A stretch of DNA of 64,000 nucleotides from Petrolisthes cinctipes (Eukaryota > Arthropoda > Malacostraca > Decapoda > Porcellanidae), in assembly GCA_033782935.1 (NCBI GenBank), contig JAWQEG010000412.1, positions 1,229,501-1,293,500 on the forward strand. Reading direction: 5' to 3'. The first letter of the stretch is position 1. The number at the start of each line of letters is the position of its first letter. The position numbers were made by a program, and so were the translations under genes. Under the pieces are notes generated by a model. That model had not been told where the DNA came from. It saw only the letters and a program-made list of their open reading frames with translations, and did not search any database. This document shows positions 23,447-35,526 of this stretch, piece by piece.

Positions 23447-24122
23447 GGCATGTACAGATTGCTTCTGGGACCCCAAAATATTGAATTTTCGGGTGTTTTG
23501 AGCCTGAATTTGAGATATAAACGGGTACAGAAGATATATGCGCATATTGACTTTGGGCATCTAAAATATCGATTTTCAGCATGTTTTGGCATGTATTTTG
23601 AAAATACTTTAACACGGACTAGGCATGTACAGATCGCTTCTGAGACCCCAAAATATCGAATTATCGGGTGTTTTAAGCCTGAATTTGAGATATAAACGGG
23701 TACTGAAGATGCATGCAAATATCGACTTTTGGGCACCTAAAACATCGATTTTGAGCATGTTTTGGGCCTGTATTTTGTCAATACTCTAACACGGAGTAGG
23801 CATGTACAGATCCTTTCTGGGACCCCAAAATATCGAATTTTCGGGTGTTTTGGGCCTGAATTTGAGATATCGCCTTTACGCACCTAAAATATCGATTTTT
23901 AGCATGTTTTGAGCCTATATTTTGAAAATATTCTAGCACTTAGTAGGCATGTACAGATCGCTTCTGAGACCCAAAAATATCGAATTTTCGGGTGTTTTGA
24001 GCTTGAATTTGAGATATAAACGAGTACAGAAGATGCATGCTCATATCGACTTTTGGGCACCTAAAATATCGATTTTGAGCATGTTTTGAGCCTATATATT
24101 GAAAATATTCTAGCACTTAGTA
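23447..24122 (+). repeat. Partial Y5 (four monomers)
   Basis: Lengths 175, 177, 147, 177 follow Y, then the order breaks at about 24.1 kb. Private variants include CGGACTAGGC, TCTGAGACCCC and GATCCTTTCTGG. This is the right edge of the X/Y array. Confidence 0.85.
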
Positions 24123-27100
24123 GGCATGTACAGATCGCTTCTGGGACCCCAAAATATTGAATTTTCGGGTGTTTTGAGCTTGAATTTGAGATATAAACGG
24201 GTACAGAAGATACATGCACATATTGACTTTGGGCATCTAAAATATCGATTTTCTGCATGTTTTGGGCATGTATTTTGAAAATACTCTAACACGGAGTAAG
24301 CATGTACAGATCGCTTCTGGGACCCCAAAATATCGAATTTTCGGGTGTTTTGAGCCTGAATCTGAGATATAAAGGTACTGAAGATGCATTCACATATCGA
24401 CTTTTTGGCACCTAAAACATCGATTTTGAGCATGTTTTTGGCCTGTATTTTGAAAATATTCTAGCACTGAGTAGGCATGTACAGATCGCTTCTGAAACCC
24501 AAAAATATCGAATTTTCGGGTGTTTTGAGCTTGAATTTGAGATATAAACGAGTACAGAAGATGCATGCACATATCGACTTTTGGGCACCTAAAACATCGA
24601 TTTTGAGCATGTTTTCGGCCTGTATTTTGAAAATATTCTAGCACTGAGTAGGCATGTACAGATCGCTTCTGGGACCCCAAAATATCGAATTTTCGGGTGT
24701 TTTGAGATTGAATTTGAGATATAAACGAGTACAGAAGATGCATGCACATATCGACTTTTGGGCACCTAAAATATCGATTTTGAGCATGTTTTTGGCCTGT
24801 ATTTTGAAAACATTCTAGCACTGAGTAGACATGTACAGATCGCTTCTGGGACCCCAAAATATCGAATTTTTGGGTGGTTTGAGCCTGAATTTGAGATATA
24901 TACGAGTATAGAAGATGCATACCCATATTGACTTTGGGCACCAAAAATATCGATTTTCAGCATGTTTTTGGCCTGAATTTTGAAAATACTCTAACACGGA
25001 GTAGGCATGTACAGATCGCTTCTGGGACCCCAAAATATCGAATTTTTGGGTGTTTTGGGCCTTAATTTGAGATATAGCCATTACGCACCTAAAATATCGA
25101 TTTTTAGCATGTTTTGAGCCTATATTTTGAAAATATTCTAGCACTGAGTAGGCATGTACAGATCGCTTCTGCGACCCCAAAATATCAAATTTTCGGGTGT
25201 TTTGAGCATGAATTTGAGATAAAAACGAGTACAGAAGATGCATGCACATATCGACTTTTGGGCACCTAAAACTTCGATTTTGAGCATGTTTTGGTCCTGT
25301 ATCTTGAAAATACTCTAACACGGAGTAGGCATGTAGAGATCGCTTCTGGGACCCCAAAATATCGAATTTTTGGGTGTTTTGGGCCTGAATTTGAGATATC
25401 GCTTTTACGCACCTAAAATATCGATTTTTAGCATGTTTTGAGCCTATATTTTGAAAACATTCTAGCACTGAGTAGGCATGTACAGATCGCTTCTGAAACC
25501 CAAAAATATCGAATTTTCGGGTGTTTTGAGCTTGAATTTGAGATATAAACGAGTACAGAAGATGCATGCACATATCGACTTTTGGGCACCTAAAACATCG
25601 ATTTTGAGCATGTTTTCGGCCTGTATTTTGAAAATATTCTTGCACTGAGTAGGCATGTACAGATCGCTTCTGGGACCCCAAAATATCGAATTTTCGGGTG
25701 TTTTGAGCTTGAATTTGAGATATAAACGAGTACAGAAGATGCATGCACATATCGACTTTTGGGCACCTAAAACATCGATTTTGAGCATGTTTTTGGCCTG
25801 TATTTTGAAAATATTCTAGCACTGAGTAGGCATGTACAGATTGCTTCTGGGAACAAAAAATATCGAATTTTCGGGTGTTTAGGGCCAGAATTTGAGATAT
25901 AAACGGGTAGAGAAGATGCATGCACATATCGACTTTTGGGCACCTAAAAGAGCGATTTTCAGTATGTTTTTGGCCTGTATTTTGAAAATACTCTAACACG
26001 GAGTAGGCATGTACAGATCGCTTCTGGGACCCCTAAATATCGAATTTTCGGGTGTTTTGGGCCTTAATTTGAGATATCGACTTTTTGGCACCTAAAATAT
26101 CGATTTTTAACATTTTTTTAGCCTATATTTTGAAAATATTCTAGCACTGAGTAGGCATGTACAGATTGCTTCTGGGACCCCAAAATATTGAATTTTCGGG
26201 TGTTTTGAGCCTGAATTTGAGATATAAACGGGTACAGAAGATATATGCACATATTGACTTTGGGCATCTAAAATATCGATTTTCAGCACGCTTTGCCATG
26301 TATTTTGAAAATACTCTAACACGGAGTAGGCATGTACAGATCGCTTCTGGGACCCCAAAATATCGAATTTTCGGGTGTTTTAAGCCTGAATTTGAGATAT
26401 AAACGGGTACTGAAGATGAATGCAAATATCGACTTTTGGGCACCTAAAACATCGATTTTGAGCATATTTTGGGCCTGTATTTTGTAAATACTCTAACACG
26501 GAGTAGGCATGTACAGATCGCTTCTGGGACCCCAAAATATCGAATTTTCGGGTGTTTAGGGCCAGAATTTCAGATATAAACGTTTACAGAAGATGCATGC
26601 ACATATCGACTTTTGGGCACCTAAAAGATCGATTTTGAGCATGTTTTGAGCCTATATTTTGAAAACATTCTAGCACTGAGTAGACATGTACAGATCGCTT
26701 CTGGGACCCCAAAATATCGAATTTTTGGGTGGTTTGAGCCTGAATTTGAGATATATACGAGTATAGAAGATGCATACCCATATTGACTTTGGGCACCAAA
26801 AATATCGATTTTCAGCATGTTTTGGGCCTGAATTTTGAAAATACTCTAACACGGAGTAGGCATGTACAGATCGCTTCTGGGACCCCAAAATATCGAATTT
26901 TTGGGTGTTTTGGGCCTTAATTTGAGATATAGCCATTATGCACCTAAAATATCGATTTTTAGCATGTTTTGAGCCTATATTTTGAAAATATTCTAGCACT
27001 GAGTAGGCATGTACAGATCGCTTCTGGGACCCCAAAATATCGAATTTTCGGGTGTTTTGAGCATGAATTTGAGATATAAACGAGTACAGAAGATGCATGC

Positions 27101-27893
27101 ACATATCGACTTTTGGGCACCTAAAACTTCGATTTTGAGCATGTTTTGGTCCTGTATCTTGAAAATACTCTAACACGGAGTAGGCATGTAGAGATCGCTT
27201 CTGGGACCCCAAAATATCGAATTTTTGGGTGTTTTGGGCCTGAATTTGAGATATCGCTTTTACGCACCTAAAATATCGATTTTTAGCATGTTTTGAGCCT
27301 ATATTTTGAAAACATTCTAGCACTGAGTAGGCATGTACAGATCGCTTCTGGGACCCCAAAATATCGAATTTCCGGGTGTTTTGAGCCAGAATTTGAGATA
27401 TAAACGGGTACAGAAGATACATGCACATATCGACTTTTTGGCACCTAAAATATCGATTTTTAGCATGTTTTTAGCCTATATTTTGAAAATATTCTACCAC
27501 TGAGTAGGCATGTACAGATCGCTTCTGGGACCGCAAAATATCGAATTTTCGGGTGTTTTGAGCTTGAATTTGAGATATAAACGAGTACAGAAGATGCATG
27601 CACATATCGACTTTTGGGCACCTAAAATATCGATTTTGAGCATGTTTTGAGCCTATATTTTGAAAAATTCTAGCACTGAGTAGGCATGTACAGATCGCTT
27701 CTGGGACCCCAAAATATCGAATTTTCGGGTGTTTAGGGCCAGAATTTAAGATATAAACGGGTACAGAAGATGCATGCACATATCGACTTTTGGGCACCTA
27801 AAAGATCGATTTTCAGTATGTTTTTGGCCTGTATTTTGAAAATACTCTAACACGGAGTAGGCATGTACAGATCGCTTCTGGGACCCCAAAATA
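24123..27893 (+). repeat. Region III: mosaic of overlapping duplications
   Basis: No single period fits. A segment at about 24.48-24.80 kb (TCTGAAACCCAAAAATATCG, GTTTTCGGCC) repeats 1001 bp later at 25.48-25.80 kb. A second segment at about 24.80-25.49 kb (GAGTAGACATG, ATATATACGAG, ATAGCCATTA, AAACTTCG) repeats 1855 bp later at 26.66-27.34 kb. Between them, 25.62-26.54 kb is shared with 2.74-3.66 kb. A two-base loss (AAAGGTACTG for AAACGGGTACTG) lies at 24,371. From 26.9 kb on, the order resembles 9.9-12 kb. Confidence 0.85.
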
Positions 27894-28895
27894 TCGAATT
27901 TTCGGGTGTTTTGGGACTGAATTTGAAATATCGACTTTTTTCCATCTAAAAGATCGATTTTTAGCATGTTTTTAGCCTATATTTTGAAAATAATCTAGCA
28001 CTGAGTAGACATGTACTGATTGCTTCTGGGACCCCAAAATATTGAATTTTCGGGTGTTTTCAGCCTGAATTTGAGATATAAACTGGTACAGAAGATACAT
28101 GCACATATTGACTTTGGTCATCTAAAATATCGATTTTCAGCATGTTTTGGGCATGTATTTTGAAAATACTCTAACACGGAGTAGGCATGTACAGATCGCT
28201 TCTGGGACCCCAAAATATCGAATTTTCGGGTTTTTTGAGCCTGAATTTGAGATATAAACCGGTACTGAAGATGCATGCACATATCGACTTTTGGGCACCT
28301 AAAACATCGATTTTGAGCATGTTTTGGGCCTGTATTTTGTAAATACTCTAACACGGAGTAGGCATGTGCAGATCGCTTCTGGGACCCCATAATATCGAAA
28401 TTTCGAGTGTTTTGGGCCTGAATTTGAGATATCGCCTTTACGCACCTAAAATATCGATTTTTAGCATGTTTTGGGCCTATATTTTGAAAATATTCTAGCA
28501 CTGAGTAGGCATGTACAGATCGCTTCTGGGACCCAAAAATATTGAATTTTCGGGGGTTTTGAACCTGAATTTGAGATATAAACGAGTACAGAAGATGCAT
28601 GCACATATCGAATCTTGGGCACCTAAAATATCGATTTTGAGCATTTTTTGAGCCTATATTTTGAAAACATTCTAGCACTGAGTAGGCATGTACAGATCGC
28701 TTCTGGGACCCCAAAATATCGAATTTTCGGGTATTTTTGGACTGAATTTGAGATATAAACGGGTACAGAAGATGCATGCACATATCGACTTTTGGGCACC
28801 TAAAAGATCGATTTTCAGTATGTTTTTGGCCTGTATTTTGAAAATACTCTAACACGGAGTAGGCATGTACAGATCGCTTCTGGGACCCCTAAATA
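27894..28895 (+). repeat. 1002-bp duplicated block, copy D1 (6 monomers)
   Basis: Six monomers, counted from the marker at 28,184 as 177, 147, 177, 177, 148, 176. Private markers are CGACTTTTTTCCATC, GAGTAGACATGTACTG, TAAACCGGTAC, GCATGTGCAGATCG, CGAATCTTGGGC. The same order reappears as the tail of the 33-monomer HOR near 34.5-35.5 kb, so this is probably the end of a preceding, truncated HOR copy. Block edges are approximate. Confidence 0.9.
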
Positions 28896-29897
28896 TCGAA
28901 TTTTCGGGTGTTTTGGGACTGAATTTGAAATATCGACTTTTTTCCATCTAAAAGATCGATTTTTAGCATGTTTTTAGCCTATATTTTGAAAATAATCTAG
29001 CACTGAGTAGACATGTACTGATTGCTTCTGGGACCCCAAAATATTGAATTTTCGGGTGTTTTCAGCCTGAATTTGAGATATAAACTGGTACAGAAGATAC
29101 ATGCACATATTGACTTTGGTCATCTAAAATATCGATTTTCAGCATGTTTTGGGCATGTATTTTGAAAATACTCTAACACGGAGTAGGCATGTACAGATCG
29201 CTTCTGGGACCCCAAAATATCGAATTTTCGGGTTTTTTGAGCCTGAATTTGAGATATAAACCGGTACTGAAGATGCATGCACATATCGACTTTTGGGCAC
29301 CTAAAACATCGATTTTGAGCATGTTTTGGGCCTGTATTTTGTAAATACTCTAACACGGAGTAGGCATGTGCAGATCGCTTCTGGGACCCCATAATATCGA
29401 AATTTCGGGTGTTTTGGGCCTGAATTTGAGATATCGCCTTTACGCACCTAAAATATCGATTTTTAGCATGTTTTGGGCCTATATTTTGAAAATATTCTAG
29501 CACTGAGTAGGCATGTACAGATCGCTTCTGGGACCCAAAAATATTGAATTTTCGGGGGTTTTGAACCTGAATTTGAGATATAAACGAGTACAGAAGATGC
29601 ATGCACATATCGAATCTTGGGCACCTAAAATATCGATTTTGAGCATTTTTTGAGCCTATATTTTGAAAACATTCTAGCACTGAGTAGGCATGTACAGATC
29701 GCTTCTGGGACCCCAAAATATCGAATTTTCGGGTATTTTTGGACTGAATTTGAGATATAAACGGGTACAGAAGATGCATGCACATATCGACTTTTGGGCA
29801 CCTAAAAGATCGATTTTCAGTATGTTTTTGGCCTGTATTTTGAAAATACTCTAACACGGAGTAGGCATGTACAGATCGCTTCTGGGACCCCTAAATA
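28896..29897 (+). repeat. 1002-bp duplicated block, copy D2
   Basis: Direct tandem copy of D1 at an offset of exactly 1002 bp. In reading both copies I noticed one internal difference, AATTTCGAGTG near 28,399 against AATTTCGGGTG near 29,401. This is among the most recent duplications in the window. Confidence 0.92.
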
Positions 29898-30011
29898 TCG
29901 AATTTTCGGGTGTTTTGGGCCTGAATTCGAGATATCGACTTTTTGGCACCTAAAATATCGATTTTTAGCATGTTTTTAGCCTATATTTTGAAAACATTCT
30001 AGCACTGAGTA

Positions 30012-33000
30012 GGCATGTACAGATTGCTTCTGGGACCCCAAAATATTGATTTTTCGGGTTTTTAGGGCCAGAATTTGAGATATAAACGGGTACAGAAGAT
30101 GCATGCACATATCGACTTTTGGGCACCTAAAAGATCGATTTTCAGTATGTTTTTGGCCTGTATTTTGAAAATACTCTAACACGGAGTAGGCATGTACAGA
30201 TAGCTTCTGGGACCCCTAAATATCGAATTTTTGGGTTTTTTGGGGCTGAATTTGATATATCGACTTTTTGACACCTAAAAGATCGATTTTTAGCATGTTT
30301 TTTAGCCTATATTTTGAAAATATTCTAGCACTGAGTAGGCATGTAGAGATTGCTTCTGGGACCCCAAAATATTGAATTTTCGGGTGTTTTGAGCCTTAAT
30401 TTGAGATATAAACGGGTACAGAAGATACATGCACATAATGACTTTGTGCATCTAAGATATCGATTTTCAGCATGTTTTGGGCATGTATTTTGAAAATACT
30501 CTAACACGGAGTAGGCATGTACAGATCGCTTCTTGGACCCCAAAATATCGAATTTTCGGGTGTTTTGAGCCTGAATTTGAGATATAAACGGGTACTGAAG
30601 ATGCATGCACATATCGACTTTTGAGCACCTAAAACATCGATTTTGAGCATGTTTTGGGCCTGTATTTTGTAAATATTCTAGCATGGAGTAGGCATGTACA
30701 GATCGCTTCTGGGACCCCAAAATATCGAATTTTCGGGTGTTTTGAGCTTGAATTTGAGATATAAACGAGTACAGAAGATGCATGCACATATCGACTTTTA
30801 GGCACCTAAAATATCGATTTTGAGCATGTTATGAGCCTATATTTTGAAAACATTCTAGCACTGAGTAGGCATGTACAGATCGCTTCTGGGACCCAAAAAT
30901 ATCGAATTTTCGGGTGTTTTAGGCCAGAATTTGAGATATAAACGGGTATAGAAGATGCATGCACATATCGACTTTTGGGCACCTAAAAGATCGATTTTCA
31001 GTATGTTTTTGGCCTGTATTTTGAAAATACTCTAACACGGAGTAAGAATGTACAGATCGCTTCTGGGACCCCTAAATATCGAATTTTCGGGTGTTTTGGG
31101 CCTTAATTTGAGATATCGACTTTTAGGCACCTAAAATATCGATTTTTATCATGTTTTTAGCCTATATTTTGAAAATATTCTAGCACTGAGTAGGCATGTA
31201 CAGATTGCTTCTGGGACCCCAAAATATTGAATTTTCGGGTATTTAGGGCCAGAATTTGAGATATAAACGGGTACAGAAGATGCATGCACATATCGACTTT
31301 TGGGCACCTAAAAGATTGATTTTCAGTATGTTTCTGGCCTGTATTTTGAAAATACTCTAACACGGAGTAGGCATGTACAGATCGCTTCTGGGACCCCTAA
31401 ATATCGAATTTTCGGGTGTTTTGGGACAGAATTTGAGAAATCGACTTTTTGGCACCTAAAAGATCGATTTTTAGCATGTTTTTAGCCTATATTATGAAAA
31501 TATTCTAGCACTGAGTAGGCATGTACAGATTGCTTCTGGGACCCCAAAATATTGAATTTTCGGGTGTTTTGAGCCTGAATTTGAGATATAAACGGGTACA
31601 GAAGATACATGCACATATTGACTTTGGGCATCTAAAATATCGATTTTCAGCATGTTTTGGGCATGTATTTTGAAAATACTCTAACACGGAGTAGGCATGT
31701 ACAGATCGCTTCTGGGACCCCAAAATATCGAATTTTCGGGTGTTTTGAGCCTGAATTTGAGATATAAACGGGTACTGAAGATGCATGCACATATCGACTT
31801 TTGGGCACCTAAAACATAGATTTTGAGCATGTTTTTGGGCCTGTATTTTGTAAATACTCTAACACGGAGTAGGCATGTACAGATCGCTTCTGGGACCCCC
31901 TAATATCGAATTTTCGGGTGTTTTGGGCCTGAATTTGAGATATCGCCTGTACGCACCTAAAATATCGATTTTTAGCATGTTTTTAGCCTATATTTTGATA
32001 ATATTCTAGCACTGAGTAGGCATGTACTGATCGCTTCTGGGACCCCATAATATCGAATTTTCGGGTGTTTTGGGCCTGAATTTGTGATATCGCCTTTACG
32101 CACCTAAAATATCGATTTCTAGCTTGTTTTGAGCCTATATTTTGAAAATATTCTAGCACTGAGTAGGCATGTACAGATCGCTTCTGGGACCCAAAAATAT
32201 CGAATTTTCGGGTGTTTTGAGCCTGAATTTGAGATATAAACGAGTACAGAAAATGCAGGCACATATCGACTTTTGGAAACCTAAAATATCGATTTTGAGC
32301 ATGTTTAGAGCCTATATTTTGAAAATATTGTAGCACTGAGTAGGCATGTACAGATCGCTTCTGGGACCCCCAAATATCGAATTTTCGGGTGTTTAGGGCC
32401 AGAATTTGAGATATAAAAGGGTACAGAAGATGCATGCACATATCGACTTTTGGGCACCTAAAAGATCAATTTTCAGTATGTTTTTGGCCTGTATTTTGAA
32501 AATACTCTAACAGGGAGTAGGCATGTACAGATCCCTTCTGGGACCCCTAAATATCGAATTTTCGGGTGTTTTGGGACTGAATTTGAGATATCGACTTTTT
32601 GGCACCTAAAAGATCGATTTTTAGCATGTTTTAAGCCTATATTTTGAAAATATTCTAGCACTGAGTAGGCATGTACAGATCGCTTCTGGGACCCAAAAAT
32701 ATCGAATTTTCAGGTGCTTTGAGCTTGAATTTGAGATATAAACGAGTACAGAAGATGCATGCATATATCGACTTTTGGGCACCTAAAATATCGATTTTGA
32801 GCATGTTTTGAGCCTATATTTTGAAAACATTCTAGCACTGAGTAGGCATGTACAGATCGCTTCTTGCACACCAAAATATCGAATTTTCGGGTGTTTTGAG
32901 CCTGAATTTGAGATATAAACGAGTATAGAAGCTGCATACACATATTGACTTTGGGCACCAAAAATATCGATTTTCAGCATGTTTTGGGCCTGAATTTTGA

Positions 33001-35526
33001 AAATACTCTAACACGGAGTAGGCATGTACAGATCGCTTCTGGGACCCCTAAATATCGAATTTTCGGGTGTTTTGGGACTGAATTTGAGATATCGACTTTT
33101 TGGCACCTAAAATATCGATTTTTAGCATGTTTTTAGCCTATATTTTGAAAATATTCTAGCACTGAGTAGGCATGTAGAGATTGCTTCTGGGACCCCAAAA
33201 TATTGAATTTTCGGGTGTTTTGAGCCTGAATTTGAGATATAAACGGGTACAGAAGATACATGCACATATTGACTTTGGGCACCTAAAACATCGATTTTGA
33301 GCATGTTTTGGGCCTGTATTTTGTAAATACTCTAACACGGAGTAGGCATGTACAGATCACTTCTGGGACCCCAAAATATTGAATTTTCGGGTGTTTAGGG
33401 CCAGAATTTCAGATATAAACGGGTACGGAAGATGCATGCACATATCGACTTTTGTGCACCTAAAAGATCGATTTTCAGTATGTTTTTGGCCTGTATTTTG
33501 AAAATATTCTAGCACTGAGTAGGCATGTACAGATCGCTTCTGGGACCCCAAAATATCGAACTTTCGGGTGTTTTGAGCTTGAATTTGAGATATAAACGAG
33601 TACAGAAGATGCATGCACATATCGACTTTTGGGCACCTAAAAGATCGATTTTCAGTATGTTTTTGGCGTGTATTTTGTAAATACTCTAACACGGAGTAGG
33701 CATGTACAGATTGCTTCTGGGACCCCTAAATATCGAATTTTCGAGTGTTTTGGGACTGAATTTGAGATATCGACTTTTTGGCACCTAAAGGATCGATTTT
33801 TAGCATGTTTTTAGCCTATACTTTGAAAATATTCTAGCACTGAGTAGGCATGTACGGATTGCTTCTGGGACCCCAAAATTTTGAATTTTCGGGTGTTTTG
33901 AGCCTGAATTTGAGATATAAACGGGTACAGACGATGCATGCACATATCGACTTTTGGGCACCTAAAATATCGATTTTTAGCATGTTTTGAGCCTATATTT
34001 TGAAAACATTCTAGCACTGAGTGCCTATGTACAGATCGCTTCTGGGACCCCAAAATATCGAATTTTCGGGTGTTTTGAGCCTGAATTTGAGATATAAACG
34101 AGTATAGAAGATGCATACTCATATTGACTTTGGGCATCAAAAATATCGATTTTCAGCATGTTTTGGGCCTGAATTTTGAAAATATTCTAGCAGTGAGTAG
34201 GCATGTACAGATTGCTTCTGGGACCCAAAAATATTGAATTTTCGGGTGTTTAGGGCCAGAATTTGAGATATAAACGGGTACAGAAGATGCATGCACATAT
34301 CGACTTTTGGGCACCTAAAAGATCGATTTTCAGTATGTTTTTGGCCTGTATTTTGAAAATACTCTAACACAGAGTAGGCATGTACAGATCGCTTCTGGGA
34401 CCCCTAAATATCGAATTTTCGGGTATTTTTTGACTGAATTTAAGATATCGACTTTTTGGCACCTAAAAGATCGATTTTTAGCATGTTTTTAGCCTATATT
34501 TTGAAAATATTCTAACACTGAGTAGGCATGTACAGATTGCTTCTGGGACCCCAAAATATTGAATTTTCGGGTGTTTTCAGCCTGTATTTGAGATATAAAC
34601 GGGTACAGAAGATACATGCACATATTGACTTTGGGCATCTAAAATATCGATTTTCAGCATGTTTTGGGCATGTATTTTGAAAATACTCTAACACGGAGTA
34701 GGCATGTACAGATCGCTTCTGGGACCCCAAAATATCGAATTTTCGGGTTTTTTGAGCCTGAATTTGAGATATAAACCGGTACTGAAGATGCATGCACATA
34801 TCGACTTTTGGGCACCTAAAACATCGATTTTGAGCATGTTTTGGGCCTGTATTTTGTAAATACTCTAACACGGAGTAGGCATGTGCAGATCGCTTCTGGG
34901 ACCCCATAATATCGAAATTTCGAGTGTTTTGGGCCTGAATTTGAGATATCGCCTTTACGCACCTAAAATATCGATTTTTAGCATGTTTTGGGCCTATATT
35001 TTGAAAATATTCTAGCACTGAGTAGGCATGTACAGATCGCTTCTGGGACCCAAAAATATTGAATTTTCGGGGGTTTTGAACCTGAATTTGAGATATAAAC
35101 GAGTACAGAAGATGCATGCACATATCGAATCTTGGGCACCTAAAATATCGATTTTGAGCATTTTTTGAGCCTATATTTTGAGAACATTCTAGCACTGAGT
35201 AGGCATGTACAGATCGCTTCTGGGACCCAAAAATATCGAATTTTCGGGTATTTTTGGACTGAATTTGAGATATAAACGGGTACAGAAGATGCATGCACAT
35301 ATCGACTTTTGGGCACCTAAAAGATCGATTTTCAGTATGTTTTTGGCCTGTATTTTGAAAATACTCTAACACGGAGTAGGCATGTACAGATCGCTTCTGG
35401 GACCCCTAAATATCGAATTTTCGGGTGTTTTGGGCCTGAATTCGAGATATCGACTTTTTGGCACCTAAAATATCGATTTTTAGCATGTTTTTAGCCTATA
35501 TTTTGAAAACATTCTAGCACTGAGTA
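30012..35526 (+). repeat. Giant HOR copy M1 (33 monomers, 5515 bp)
   Basis: Lengths in order: 177, 149, 176, 177, 177, 177, 148, 177, 148, 176, 178, 147, 147, 177, 177, 148, 177, 176, 148, 176, 177, 177, 148, 177, 176, 177, 148, 176, 177, 147, 177, 177, 148; 22 L and 11 S. Private position markers are GGGACCCCCTAATATCG (31,892), GATTTCTAGCTTG (32,114), ATATTGTAGCACTG (32,325), CTTCTTGCACACC (32,861), CGAACTTTCGGG (33,558) and the inverted marker TGCCTA (34,022). These let every part of the next copies be placed. I take M1 as the reference. Confidence 0.92.
34022..34027 (+). other. Micro-inverted phase marker, M1
   Basis: Same TGCCTA form between GAG and TGTACAG. Its surroundings (GCAGTGAGTAGG 168 bp downstream, GACTGAATTTAAGAT further on) match those at 12.28 kb at an offset of 21,745 bp, so the inversion has a single origin. 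Confidence 0.88.

Noticed and set aside
24815..25999. A 394-codon minus-strand open frame
   Set aside because: Same reason; it is the satellite read in one frame, and equivalents elsewhere are broken by 148-bp units.
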